From NCBI GenBank assembly GCA_018114805.1, contig CP073042.1:5315501-5379500 (forward strand): a DNA stretch of 64,000 bases, in the 5' to 3' direction. This document shows, in pieces, positions 34,904 to 44,129 of this stretch. Numbering within the stretch: the stretch's first letter is position 1; the number at the start of each line of letters is the position of its first letter. A program made the position numbers and the translations under genes. The DNA is from Candidatus Streptomyces philanthi. GTDB lineage: Bacteria; Actinomycetota; Actinomycetes; Streptomycetales; Streptomycetaceae. The notes under the pieces are model-generated. The model saw only the letters and a list, made by a program, of their open reading frames with translations. It made no database searches and was not told the DNA's origin.

Positions 34904-36226
34904 GTGGCGGGCAGGTTGCGGCGGGGTGGACGGTGGCCGGTCAGCGGTGTGGTGGCCGCACTTGTGGTGCTCACGGCGTTGCTCGGCACGCTGGCGGCGA
35001 TGGCCGGCTGGGGCCGTGGTCTGGACGGCCCCGACCCGGACGCGCGGGCGATAGAGCGGCTGCTGGGGCGGCGCGCCGACGCGGTCCGGGAGCGGGACGA
35101 GGGCGCCTTCATGGCCACCGTCGACCGCGCGTCCGGGCGCCACCGCGCCGAGCAGCGTCGGACGTTCGCCAATCTGGCCGAGGTTCCCCTCAGCTCCGTG
35201 CAGTACCGTTTCATCCGAAAGGGCGGTTTTCCGCCCGTCGGCGGCACCGGCCGTCGGGTCACCGCCCAGGTCGAGATGCGCTACCGGCTCGCCGGCTACG
35301 ACACCGCGCCCGTCGTCGCCCCCCAGCGGCTGGCCCTCGCGCAGCGCGGGCACCGCTGGTACGTGGCCGCGGTCCAGGCACCGACCCGTACCGCGCCGGG
35401 GGCCGCGGAGCGCGGCGCCGCGCAACTGTGGTACCAGGGCCGGGTCTCGGTGGTCCGCGGCGAACGCAGCCTGGTGCTCGGCGTCGGACAGGAGCGGCGC
35501 TACCTCCAGGGCGTCGCTGAGACGGCGGACAGCGCCGTGCCGAGCGTGCACCGCGCCTGGCGCCGGCCGTGGGCGCGCCGCGTGGTGGTCCTGGTGCCGC
35601 GCTCGCTCGCGGACATGGCGACGCTGCTCGGCGGGTCCGCCTCCGGTTACCGGGGCATAGCGGCGGTCACCACCGGCGAGATAAGCGGCTCGGGCACCGT
35701 CCCCGCGGACCGCGTGATCATCAACCCGGAAGCGTACGACGCGCTCGGCGACCTCGGCCGGCAGGTCGTCATGACGCACGAGGCCACCGACGTCGCGACC
35801 CGCGCCCACACCTCGGCCAGCACCCCGCTGTGGCTCTCCGAGGGCTTCGCCGACTGGGTCGGCTACCGCGACACCAAGACCTTCCCGCGCCAGGTCGCCC
35901 CCGAGCTGACCCGCGCCGTGGAAGCCGGCGACCTCCCCGGCGGCCTGCCGCGCGACGCCGACTTCGGCTTCGCGGGGGACGGGAACGTGCTGCCGCAGGC
36001 GTACGAGCAGGGCTGGCTGGCCTGTCGGATGATCGCTGAGCAGTGGGGCGAGCGGAGGCTGGTCGCCTTCTACCGCGCGGTCGGCGGCGCGCCCGACCGG
36101 GACGCCGGCGTGCGGGACGCGCTCCGCGAGGAACTGCGGGTCAGCGAGAAGGAGTTCGTCCGGCGCTGGCGGGCCTACCTCAGGAAGCAGCTCGCGGCGC
36201 CCGACGTGCCGCGGGCGGCGTCCTAG
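34904..36226 (+). CDS. Membrane-anchored peptidase-MA-like protein with altered zinc motif
   Basis: 440 residues. One N-terminal membrane helix (about 14-35), an extracytoplasmic domain of NTF2-like character (about 45-150), then a metallopeptidase-like domain. The helix reads VVMTHEATDVATRA: the usual HExxH would need His at 296, but the codon is GAC (Asp). The downstream TPLWLSEGFADWVGY supplies the third-ligand Glu. Homologues I recall have HEATH, so this copy may be inactive or the base may be wrong (CAC to GAC). TACGAT lies 7 bases before the GTG at 34904, supporting a leaderless start there rather than an upstream ATG. Confidence 0.75.
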   Translation: MAGRLRRGGRWPVSGVVAALVVLTALLGTLAAMAGWGRGLDGPDPDARAIERLLGRRADAVRERDEGAFMATVDRASGRHRAEQRRTFANLAEVPLSSVQYRFIRKGGFPPVGGTGRRVTAQVEMRYRLAGYDTAPVVAPQRLALAQRGHRWYVAAVQAPTRTAPGAAERGAAQLWYQGRVSVVRGERSLVLGVGQERRYLQGVAETADSAVPSVHRAWRRPWARRVVVLVPRSLADMATLLGGSASGYRGIAAVTTGEISGSGTVPADRVIINPEAYDALGDLGRQVVMTHEATDVATRAHTSASTPLWLSEGFADWVGYRDTKTFPRQVAPELTRAVEAGDLPGGLPRDADFGFAGDGNVLPQAYEQGWLACRMIAEQWGERRLVAFYRAVGGAPDRDAGVRDALREELRVSEKEFVRRWRAYLRKQLAAPDVPRAAS

Positions 36227-36368
36227 CGTTCGGGCGCGGGCCGGGCGTCGCGGCGCCGGCCGTGCCGCACTCGCCGTGCCCCTGGCCGGCTTCCGGTGCC
36301 CCCGGGCACGCGACGCGGGGGCGCCTGCCAGCGGCCGGGCGGGCTCGCCTTGGGTACTGTCGGCGGCG

Positions 36369-37511
36369 ATGGACAAGACCCTGATCGTCACGAACGACTT
36401 CCCGCCCCGTCCCGGCGGCATCCAGACCTTCCTGCACAACATGGCGCTCCGCCTCGACCCCGCCCGCCTCGTCGTCTACGCCAGCACCTGGAAGCGCGGC
36501 GAGGAGGGCGCCCGGGCCTGCGCGGCCTTCGACGCGGAACAGCCCTTCACCGTGGTGCGGGACCGCACGACCATGCTGCTGCCCACGCCCCGGACCACCC
36601 GGCGGGCGACGGAGCTGCTGCGCGCCCACGGCTGCTCGTCGGTGTGGTTCGGCGCCGCGGCGCCGCTCGGGCTGATGGCGCCCGCGCTGCGCGCGGCCGG
36701 CGCGCGCCGGCTGGTGGCCACCACGCACGGGCACGAGGCCGGCTGGGCCCAGCTCCCCGCTGCCCGCCAGCTCCTGCGTCGCATCGGCGACGGCACCGAC
36801 ACGCTCACCTACCTGGGCGAGTACACCCGCTCCCGGATCGCCGGCGCGCTCACCGAGCGGGCCGCGGCCCGCATGGTCCAACTCCCGCCCGGGGTGGACG
36901 AGAAGGCGTTCCACCCCGGTTCGGGCAGCGACGAGATCCGGGCCAGGCTCGGCCTCACCGACCGGCCGGTCGTGGTGTGCGTGTCGCGGCTCGTGCCGCG
37001 CAAGGGACAGGACACCCTGATCCTCGCGCTGCCGCGCGTCCTCAGCCGGGTGCCGGACGCGGTGCTCCTGATCGTCGGGGGCGGCCCGTACCGGGGCGAC
37101 CTGGAGCGGTTGGCCCGGCAGACCGGGGTGAGCGGTTCGGTGCGCTTCACCGGGCCGGTGCCCGGCGCCGAACTGCCGGCGCACTACGGGGCGGGCGACG
37201 TCTTCGCCATGCCGTGCCGCACCCGGCGCGGCGGGCTCGATGTCGAGGGGCTTGGCATCGTCTACCTGGAGGCGTCGGCGACCGGACTGCCGGTGGTGGC
37301 CGGCGACTCGGGCGGCGCGCCGGACGCGGTGCTCGACGGCGAGACGGGTTGGGTCGTACGGGGCGGGGCGGTCGAGGAGAGCGCGAACCGGATCATCGCG
37401 CTGCTGCGCGACCCGGAGCTGCGCCAGCGGATGGGCGAGCGGGGCCGGGCCTGGGTCGAGGAGCGCTGGCGCTGGGACCTGCTGGCCCAGCGCCTGACCG
37501 AACTGCTCTGA
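36369..37511 (+). CDS. GT4-family glycosyltransferase (PimB'-like)
   Basis: 380 residues, GT-B fold. N-terminal VTNDFPPRPGGIQTFLHNMA is the acceptor-domain start shared with phosphatidylinositol mannosyltransferase PimB' and relatives. The middle contains VQLPPGVDEKAF and VVCVSRLVPRKGQDTLI. The C-terminal nucleotide-sugar site is DVEGLGIVYLEASATGLPVV (the E-x7-E motif). A role in mannosylating membrane lipids is plausible but not certain. TACTGT stands 8 bases before the ATG (leaderless candidate). Intact. Confidence 0.85.
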   Translation: MDKTLIVTNDFPPRPGGIQTFLHNMALRLDPARLVVYASTWKRGEEGARACAAFDAEQPFTVVRDRTTMLLPTPRTTRRATELLRAHGCSSVWFGAAAPLGLMAPALRAAGARRLVATTHGHEAGWAQLPAARQLLRRIGDGTDTLTYLGEYTRSRIAGALTERAAARMVQLPPGVDEKAFHPGSGSDEIRARLGLTDRPVVVCVSRLVPRKGQDTLILALPRVLSRVPDAVLLIVGGGPYRGDLERLARQTGVSGSVRFTGPVPGAELPAHYGAGDVFAMPCRTRRGGLDVEGLGIVYLEASATGLPVVAGDSGGAPDAVLDGETGWVVRGGAVEESANRIIALLRDPELRQRMGERGRAWVEERWRWDLLAQRLTELL

Positions 37512-37682
37512 CGCAGCCGCCCCGGCCGGGCTGCGCCGCGCGCACCGCTCTGGCCGGGCTGCTTCGACCGGCCTGCGCCGGCCAGGCCGCTTTGCCCGGC
37601 CTGCGCTGGCCGGACGGGCGCGGGGCGCGGGCCGTCCGCGTGCTGGTGGTACGCGAGCGTCCGGGGTCCGGACGGGCGGCCG
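37512..37682. repeat. G/C-rich gap with imperfect GGCCGGGCTGC repeats
   Basis: The convergent gap contains related units ggccgggctgc (about 37525 and 37551) and inverted forms ccggcctgcg (about 37570 and 37597), which can form several hairpins and probably serve as terminators for both flanking genes. Confidence 0.4.
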
Positions 37683-39455
37683 TCAGGTGCGGTAGATGGC
37701 CTCGATCTCGTCCGCGAAGTCCTTGGCCACCACGTTCCGCTTGAGCTTCAGGGACGGCGTTACGTGGCCGGAGTCCTCGGTGAACTGGGTGGCCAGGATG
37801 CGGAACTTGCGCACCGACTCGGCCTTGGAGACCGCCGCGTTCCCGTCGTCCACCGCGCGCTGGATCTCGGCCAGCAGCTTCGGGTCGGAGCGCAGCTCAG
37901 CGGCGGGCGCGTCGGCGGGCCGGCCCCGCTCGGCCGCCCAGCGCGGCAGGAACTCCTCGTCCAGCGTGATCAACGCGCCGACGAACGGCCGCGCGTCGCC
38001 CACCACCATGCACTCGGCGACCAGCGCGTGCGCCCGGATGCGGTCCTCGATGACGGCCGGGGCGACGTTCTTGCCGCCCGCCGTCACGATGATCTCCTTC
38101 TTGCGGCCGGTGATGGTCAGCTAGCCGTCCTCGTCCAACGTCCCCACGTCACCGGTGTGGAACCAGCCGTCGGAGAGAGCGTCGGCGGTGGCCGCCTCGT
38201 TGTTCCAGTAGCCGTTGAACAGGTGCTCGCCGTGCAGCAGCACCTCGCCGTCGTCGGCGATGCGCACCACCGAGCCCGGCATCGGCTGGCCGACCGTGCC
38301 GATCTTCTGCCGGTCCCAGGGGTTGAAGGTGGTGGCTGCGCAAGATTCGGTCAGTCCGTACCCCTCCAGGACCGTGAAGCCGATCCCGCGGTAGAAGTGC
38401 CCGAGCCGCTCGCCCAGCGGCGCGCCGCCGGAGATGGCGTGCGTTGCCCGGCCGCCGAGCACGGCGCGCAGCTTGCGGAAGACCAGCCGGTCGAAGACCT
38501 TGTGCCTGAGCCGCAGCCCGAGCGGCACGCCGCCGGGAGTGTCCAGGGCGCGGCTGTAGGCGATGGCGCACTCCGCGGCCCTGTCGAAGATCTTGCCCTT
38601 GCCGTTGGCCTGGGCCTTGGCGCGCGCCGAGTTGTAGACCTTCTCGAAGACCCGCGGCACGCCCAGGATCAGCGTCGGGCGGAAGGCGGCGAGTTCGTCG
38701 GTGAGGGTCTTGATGTCGGCGACGTGGCCCAGCTTGATCGGCGCGAGCACGGAGGCGACCTGCACCAGGCGCCCGAAGACGTGCGCCACGGGGAGGAAGA
38801 GCAGCGCCGAGGACTCGTTGGTCTGGAAGATCGGCTTGAGCCGCTCGACGGCGTTGCCGCACTCGGCGAAGAAGCTGCGGTGGGTCAGCACGCAGCCCTT
38901 GGGCCGGCCCGTGGTGCCGGAGGTGTACACGATGGTGGCGGGGGAGTCGGCGGTGGCCGCTGCGCTGCGCTCGTCCACGGCCGTCGTCAGCACGCCCACC
39001 GCATCGCCCTCGATCTGCCACACGCGGTCCAGGGCGGGCAGCCGGTCGCGTACGGAGTCCACGACGGCCTCGTGCTCGGGGGTCTCCACCAGGCAGGCCA
39101 CCGCGCCCGAGTTGCCCAGCATCCACTGCACCTGCTCGGCGGAGCTGGTCTCGTATACTGGCACCGTCACCGCGCCGGCGCTCCAGATCGCGAAGTCGAA
39201 CAGCGTCCACTCGTACCGGGTGCGCGACATCAGCCCGACCCGGTCGCCGGAGCGCACCCCGGAGGCGATCAGCCCCTTGGCCGCGGACCTGACCTCGGCC
39301 AGGAAGTCCGCCGCCCTGACGTCCTGCCAGCGCCCGTCGACCTTGCGCCCCAGCACGGGAACGTCCGGGTGCTGGGCGGCGTTGCGCCGGATGAGGCCCG
39401 TCAGATTGCCGTCGGCCGGTACTTCATAGAGGGCCGGGAGGCTGAACTTGCGCAA
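37683..39455 (-). pseudogene. AMP-forming long-chain acyl-CoA synthetase, in-frame TAG at codon 445
   Basis: FadD-type enzyme activating fatty acids as acyl-AMP then acyl-CoA; 590 residues. TTG start at 39455 (LRKFSLPALYEVPADG) with GAGGAG 9 bases upstream. The P-loop is IVYTSGTTGRPKGCVLTHRS. The A5 motif is LEGYGLTESCAATTFNPW and the A7 motif DGWFHTGDVGTLDEDG. Then TAG at 38121-38123 replaces what is Tyr in homologues (DEDGY-LTITGRKKE, TAC to TAG). After it come the hinge ITGRKKEIIVTAGGKNVAP and the catalytic Lys near the end (VTPSLKLKRNVV). As written the C-terminal domain is cut off. No other damage over 1.7 kb. Confidence 0.85.
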
Positions 39456-39565
39456 GACTGCTGCTCCTCGTCGGGCGCCGGCGCCACGTCGCTGTGGCGT
39501 GCTGCGTCGGCTGCGGTCCATCAGGCAGAGGTGTAGGACTGCCCGGACGCTACCCATCGGTACGG

Positions 39566-39589
39566 CTAGGGGATGGGGGTCACCCCTAG
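39566..39589. promoter_or_regulatory. CTAGGGG/CCCCTAG inverted repeat in a divergent promoter region
   Basis: CTAGGGG (39566-39572), 10 bases, CCCCTAG (39583-39589), between the acyl-CoA synthetase and metallophosphoesterase genes. CTAG is scarce in streptomycete DNA, so two in a symmetric pair suggest an operator. On the minus strand TAGCGT (39554-39549) is a nearby -10 candidate for the synthetase. Confidence 0.45.
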
Positions 39590-39714
39590 ATGTTTGATGC
39601 GTCACACACTAGGAAGCTGGCTTCGCGCACAGTAGTCCCAACCCCGGGTGAGGCGGAAGTAATCGCAGGTGGGGCCCTTCCGGCGAGCTGCTTAACTGGC
39701 ATAAGGTGAGCCGC

Positions 39715-40494
39715 ATGCGAGTTCACGTGGTCAGTGATGTGCATGGCAACAGTGCCGACCTCGGCAAGGCGGGGACTGGTGCCGACGCCCTGGTGTGTCT
39801 CGGGGATCTCGTGCTCTTCCTGGACTACGCCGATCACTCGCGCGGCATCTTCCCGGACCTGTTCGGGGCGGAGAACGCGCACCACATCGTGGCCCTGCGC
39901 ACCGCCCGCCGCTTCGACGAGGCCCGCGAGTTCGGCCGCGCGCTCTGGGCGGACCTCGAGGAGCGCACGGGCGGCAGTCGCGAGCAGGCGATCGAGACCG
40001 CGGTGCGGGGACAGTACGCCGAACTCTTCGCCGCCTTCCCCACGCCCACGTACGCCACGTACGGAAACGTGGACATCCCGGCCCTGTGGCCCGACTACAC
40101 CGGCCCGGGCACCACCGTCCTGGACGGCGAGCGGGTGGAGATCGGCGGCCGGGTCTTAGGCTTCGTCGGCGGCGGGCTGCGCACCCCGATGCGCACCCCG
40201 TACGAGATCGACGACGAGACGTACGCGGCCAAGATCGCCGCGCTCGGCGAGGTGGACGTGTTGTGCACGCACATCCCGCCCGACGTCCCCGAGCTGTGCT
40301 ACGACACGGTCGCCCGGCGCTTCGAGCGCGGCAGCTCCGCGCTCCTCGAGGCGATCCACGCGACGTGCCCCGCCTACGCCCTCTTCGGCCACGTGCACAA
40401 GCCGCTGGCGCGCCGCGTGCGGGTGGGCGCGACCGAGTGCGTGAACGTCGGCCACTTCGCCTCGTCCGGCACCCCCTGGGTGCTGGAGTGGTGA
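39715..40494 (+). CDS. Calcineurin-like metallophosphoesterase
   Basis: 259 residues, cytoplasmic. Metal-binding blocks: VVSDVHGNSADL (DxH), LVCLGDLVLF (GD), YGNVD (GN[HD]-like), VLCTHIPPDVPEL (H) and ALFGHVHKPLARR (GHxH). All five are recognisable, so it should be an active dinuclear-metal phosphodiesterase; the substrate is unknown. TAAGGT ends 7 bases before ATG 39715, either a leaderless promoter or part of the ribosome site AAGGTGAG. Intact. Confidence 0.88.
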   Translation: MRVHVVSDVHGNSADLGKAGTGADALVCLGDLVLFLDYADHSRGIFPDLFGAENAHHIVALRTARRFDEAREFGRALWADLEERTGGSREQAIETAVRGQYAELFAAFPTPTYATYGNVDIPALWPDYTGPGTTVLDGERVEIGGRVLGFVGGGLRTPMRTPYEIDDETYAAKIAALGEVDVLCTHIPPDVPELCYDTVARRFERGSSALLEAIHATCPAYALFGHVHKPLARRVRVGATECVNVGHFASSGTPWVLEW

Positions 40495-40595
40495 GCCGGC
40501 GCGGGGCACACAGGGCGGTCGGGGCGGCGGGCGGCGCGCGATAGCCTTCACCGCAGGCGCACCAGGCGGCGAACGGGTACGGAGGAGCCACGGCG

Positions 40596-41045
40596 ATGGC
40601 GGAACACACCAGCTCAAGCATCATGATCGAAGCGGCCCCGGCCGACGTGATGGGGGTGATCGCCGACTTCGACCGCTACCCCGAGTGGACCGGAGAGGTC
40701 AAGGAAGCCGAGGTCATCGCGAGGGACCCGCGGGGCCGCGTCGAACAGGTGCGCCTACTGCTCGACGCCGGCGCCATCAAGGACGAACACACCCTGGCGT
40801 ACACCTGGATCGGCGAGCGCGAGGTGAGCTGGTCGCTGGTCAAGTCCCAGATGCTGCGCTCGCTCGACGGCTCCTACCGGCTCGACCCGCTCGACGGCGG
40901 CGCCCGCACGCTGGTCACCTACCAGCTCACCGTGGACGTCAAGATCCCCATGCTCGGCATGATCAAGCGCAAGGCCGAGAAGGTCATCATCGACCGCGCG
41001 CTGGCGGGCCTGAAGAAGCGCGTGGAGAGCGCCCCCACGGGCTGA
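40596..41045 (+). CDS. SRPBCC (START/Bet v1-like) family protein
   Basis: 149 residues folding as a lipid/hydrophobic-ligand-binding helix-grip domain: SSSIMIEAAPADVMGVIADF, DRYPEWTGEVKEAEV, WSLVKSQMLRSLDGSYRL and the C-terminal amphipathic helix KRKAEKVIIDRALAGLKKRV. These are features of the polyketide cyclase/dehydrase subgroup common in actinobacteria. GGAGG ribosome site. It ends 5 bases before the ArsA-like gene; the two are a conserved pair, so it may bind a substrate or lipid for that ATPase. Confidence 0.85.
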   Translation: MAEHTSSSIMIEAAPADVMGVIADFDRYPEWTGEVKEAEVIARDPRGRVEQVRLLLDAGAIKDEHTLAYTWIGEREVSWSLVKSQMLRSLDGSYRLDPLDGGARTLVTYQLTVDVKIPMLGMIKRKAEKVIIDRALAGLKKRVESAPTG

Positions 41046-41050
41046 CCCGC

Positions 41051-42394
41051 ATGCGCACCGTTCTGATCACCGGCGTCGGCGGCAGCGGACGCACCACCGT
41101 CGCCGCCGCCACCGCGCTCGCCACGGCCCGCTCCGGGCAGCGCACGCTGCTGCTCAGCACCGATCGCGCGGGCGCCCTGGACGAGTTCTTCCACCCCGCG
41201 GGCCCGGCCCCCGCCACCGAGCCGACGGCCGAGACCGCGCCCGCCCCCTGGAGCCCGCCCACCGAACTGGCCCCCGGGCTGTGGGTGGCGCGGATCGCGA
41301 CACCGGAGTACTTCCGGGCCGAGCTGGCGGCGGTCCAGGAGCGCGCCCGCGGTGTCCTCGACTACCTCGGGGCCAGCGCCGTGGCCGCCGAGGAGGCCAC
41401 CGAACTGCCGGGCGCCGACGTGTTCGCCCTCCTGGCCACCCTGCGCGCGGTCCACCAGGCCGCGGACCGCGGCGCCGCCGCCCGCGCGGCCGGCGGGCCC
41501 CCGCGCGGCTGGGACGTGCTCGTCGTGGACCTGCCACCCGCGCCCGAGGCGATCCGCTTCCTCGGCCTGCCCGAGCAACTCGGCCGCTACCTGCGCCGAC
41601 TGCTGCCCGCCGAGCGCCAGGCGTCCCGCGCGCTGCACCCCATGCTGGCCCAGCTCGCCGGCGCGCCCGTGCCCGCCGCGCAACGGCTCTACGAGACCTT
41701 CGGCCGCTGGCAGGAGGACCTGGCGGCGATGCGGCGGCTCATCGAGTCGGACGCGGTGACCGTACGCCTGGTCGCCGAGCCGGGGCCGCTGGCCGCGCGG
41801 GCGCTGCGCGCCGCGCGCGCCGGGCTCGCCCTGCACGGCTGCCGGGTGGACGCGGTGATTGCCAACCGGCTGCTGCCCGTCGGCTCCGCCGACCCGTGGC
41901 TGGCCGCGGCCTCGGGCCAGCAGCAGGCCGTGCTCAAGGAGTTGCGCGAGGCGTGCGGGCGCGCCACGGCCGCCCCGGAACACGGCGCCGCCGCCGAGGC
42001 CACCGGCGGCGGTCCGGCCGGCATCCCCGTACGCGAGGTGCCGCACGCCGGGCGCGACCCACGGGGCCTGGCCGACCTCGGGCCGCTCGCGGACGCCGTC
42101 GGGCCCGTCGACGCGCGCCCTGACCGGCCCGCCGCCGAGCCGTGGACGGTCGAGGACCGGCTGGCGGACGAGTGGCTGCTGGTGTGGCGGCTGCCGCTGG
42201 ACGGCGCCGAGCGGGACGACCTGTCCCTGGTGCGGCGCGGCGACGAACTCGTCGTCACCGTGGGCGAGTTCCGTCGCGTGCTGCCGCTGCCCTGCGCGCT
42301 GCGCCGCTGCACCGTCGCCGGCGCGGGACTGCACGAGGGCGCCCTGCGCGTGCGCTTCGCCCCCGACCCGCGGTTGTGGCCCCGCGACCACTGA
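41051..42394 (+). CDS. ArsA/GET3-like P-loop ATPase homologue
   Basis: 447 residues. The N-terminal P-loop is ITGVGGSGRTTVAAATALAT, a deviant Walker A with Arg where ArsA has the deviant Lys. LLLSTDRAGALDEFF resembles the ArsA switch I (DPAH-like). VLVVDLPPAPEAIRFLGLPE matches the Walker B/switch II (DTAPTGHTLRLL-like). The C-terminal 80 residues (LLVWRLPLDGAERDDLSLVR) form the alpha-crystallin-like ArsA_HSP20 domain. Transport of arsenite is unlikely, as no ars genes are near. A targeting/chaperone ATPase working with the SRPBCC protein is a guess. Confidence 0.82.
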   Translation: MRTVLITGVGGSGRTTVAAATALATARSGQRTLLLSTDRAGALDEFFHPAGPAPATEPTAETAPAPWSPPTELAPGLWVARIATPEYFRAELAAVQERARGVLDYLGASAVAAEEATELPGADVFALLATLRAVHQAADRGAAARAAGGPPRGWDVLVVDLPPAPEAIRFLGLPEQLGRYLRRLLPAERQASRALHPMLAQLAGAPVPAAQRLYETFGRWQEDLAAMRRLIESDAVTVRLVAEPGPLAARALRAARAGLALHGCRVDAVIANRLLPVGSADPWLAAASGQQQAVLKELREACGRATAAPEHGAAAEATGGGPAGIPVREVPHAGRDPRGLADLGPLADAVGPVDARPDRPAAEPWTVEDRLADEWLLVWRLPLDGAERDDLSLVRRGDELVVTVGEFRRVLPLPCALRRCTVAGAGLHEGALRVRFAPDPRLWPRDH

Positions 42395-42497
42395 ACGGCA
42401 CACCGCCGTTCGGGTACCGTCGAAAGAGCCGACCAGACCAGGCCGGGCCGCTCGCGCCGGACGGGCCGACGGCCTGGCCGCAGCGCAGGAGCCCGCC

Positions 42498-43082
42498 ATG
42501 AGCGATGCCACCGAGCGCCCGGACGACGCCGCCAGCGCGCCCGGGCCTGCCTCCCAGCCCGGCGCCGACGGCCCCGCCGGCGACCGCGCCCGCCCCGCCG
42601 ACCAGGACACCCGCGAGAGCGGGCCGCGCCAGGCGCCCGACCCGGGCGCCTGGGAACAGGCGTGCGCCGAGGACCTCGATGCCGAACGCGCCAGGCGACG
42701 GGACCGCTACGGAACGCAGCAGGTCAGCGCCGCCGAAGAGTTGCGTAAGTTGGCGGAAACGGTGACCAACAAGCTCTCTTCGCTTCAAGGCCCGATTGCT
42801 GGCGCCGCTGCCCAGACCGTCGTACGGCAACTCATCGGACAGGCGCGGGCGGTGGTCGAGCCCGTCATCGAGCGCAACCCTGACGTCTTCGACCACCTGG
42901 CAACTGCCGGTACGGAGCTGCTCGCTGCCGCTCGGGCCGCGGTCAGCGGGCAGGAACAGCGCTGGACCCGGGGCGACGACGAGGCGGCGCGCGGGACGGC
43001 ACCGGGAGCGGCGCCGGAGCGCGAAGACGACGAGCGCCGAGACGATACGCCTCCAGGAAGTGAACACATCGACCTCGACTGA
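42498..43082 (+). CDS. DUF5304-type hypothetical protein
   Basis: 194 residues: disordered Pro/Ala/Asp-rich N-terminus (1-65), a conserved helical core SAAEELRKLAETVTNKLSSL through VRQLIGQARAVVEPVIERNP (about 78-155), and an acidic C-terminal tail. No catalytic motif. ATG with CAGGAG upstream. TACCGT (about 42415) is a possible -10. Lies between the ArsA-like ATPase and glucokinase in an order that, from memory, is conserved in streptomycetes. Function unknown. Confidence 0.75.
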   Translation: MSDATERPDDAASAPGPASQPGADGPAGDRARPADQDTRESGPRQAPDPGAWEQACAEDLDAERARRRDRYGTQQVSAAEELRKLAETVTNKLSSLQGPIAGAAAQTVVRQLIGQARAVVEPVIERNPDVFDHLATAGTELLAAARAAVSGQEQRWTRGDDEAARGTAPGAAPEREDDERRDDTPPGSEHIDLD

Positions 43083-43138
43083 GCCCGCGCTCCGGTACGG
43101 TTGGCCGCAGCGGGGTTCGACCGGAGACTGAGGGACAC

Positions 43139-44080
43139 ATGGGACTCACCATCGGCGTCGACATCGGCGGCACCAAGATCGCAGCGGGCGTGGTCGACGA
43201 GGAGGGCGCGATCCGGGGCACCTGCAAGGTGCCGACCCCGCCCACCCCCGAGGCCCTCGTGGACGCGATCGCGGAGGCCGTACGCACGGTCAGCGCGGAC
43301 CACGAGGTGGAGGCGGTCGGCATCGGCGCGGCCGGCTACGTGGACGACAAGCGGGCGACGGTGCTCTTCGCCCCGAACGTCAACTGGCGTCACGAGGCGC
43401 TCAAGGACAAGGTCGAACAGCGCGTCGGGCTGCCGGTGGTGGTGGAGAACGACGCCAACGCGGCGGCCTGGGGCGAGTACCGGTTCGGCGCGGGCCAGGG
43501 CCACGAGGACGTCATCTGCATCACGCTCGGCACCGGCCTGGGCGGCGGTGTCATCATCGGCAACAAGCTGCGCCGCGGCCGGTTCGGCGTGGCGGGCGAG
43601 TTCGGGCACATCCGGGTTGTCCCGGACGGCCTGCTGTGCGGCTGCGGCAGCCAGGGCTGTTGGGAGCAGTACGCGTCCGGCCGCGCCCTGGTCCGGTACG
43701 CGCGCCAGCGCGCCGCCGCGACGCCGGAGAACGCGGCGCTCCTGCTCGGCCTCGGCGACGGCACCCCCGCCAGAATCGAGGGCAAGCACGTGAGCCAGGC
43801 CGCCCGGAGCGGCGATCCGGTGGCCATCGACTCCTTCCGTGAACTCGCCCGCTGGGCGGGCGCCGGCCTGGCCGACCTCGCCTCGCTCTTCGACCCGTCG
43901 GCGTTCATCGTCGGCGGCGGCGTCTCGGACGAGGGCGACCTCGTGCTCGACCCGATCCGCAAGTACTTCCGCCGCTGGCTGGTGGGCGGCCAATGGCGGC
44001 CCCACGCCCAGGTGTTGGCCGCCCAGCTCGGCGGCAAGGCGGGGCTGGTCGGCGCGGCCGACCTGGCCCGCCAGGGCTGA
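43139..44080 (+). CDS. glkA: ROK-family glucokinase
   Basis: ATP-dependent glucose kinase; in S. coelicolor the orthologue also mediates glucose repression. 313 residues. Phosphate-binding GVDIGGTKIAAGVVDEEG, sugar site VENDANAAAWGEY with catalytic Asp, TLGTGLGGGVIIGNKLRRG, GEFGHIRV, and the zinc-binding ROK signature CGCGSQGCWEQYASG with all Cys. ATG with GAGGGAC upstream. Intact, followed by a double terminator. Confidence 0.96.
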   Translation: MGLTIGVDIGGTKIAAGVVDEEGAIRGTCKVPTPPTPEALVDAIAEAVRTVSADHEVEAVGIGAAGYVDDKRATVLFAPNVNWRHEALKDKVEQRVGLPVVVENDANAAAWGEYRFGAGQGHEDVICITLGTGLGGGVIIGNKLRRGRFGVAGEFGHIRVVPDGLLCGCGSQGCWEQYASGRALVRYARQRAAATPENAALLLGLGDGTPARIEGKHVSQAARSGDPVAIDSFRELARWAGAGLADLASLFDPSAFIVGGGVSDEGDLVLDPIRKYFRRWLVGGQWRPHAQVLAAQLGGKAGLVGAADLARQG

Positions 44081-44090
44081 CCGCACGCCG

Positions 44091-44129
44091 GCGGCGCAGC
44101 GCCGCCTCCGCCCACCCGCGCGGGTGGGC
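44091..44129 (+). terminator. Terminator(s) of glkA
   Basis: Two adjacent hairpins: ggcggcgc/gcgccgcc (about 44091-44107) and the perfect 20-base palindrome with arms gcccacccgc / gcgggtgggc (44110-44129). The rest of the gap to 44379 shows nothing recognisable. Confidence 0.65.

Noticed and set aside
36369..37511. Naming the glycosyltransferase pimB outright
   Set aside because: The motifs fit the PimB'/GT4 group, but acceptor specificity cannot be read from sequence and no other pim genes are nearby.
41051..42394. Arsenite efflux ATPase
   Set aside because: No arsB, arsC or arsR neighbours, the Walker A Lys is Arg, and the partner is an SRPBCC protein; only the family name is retained.
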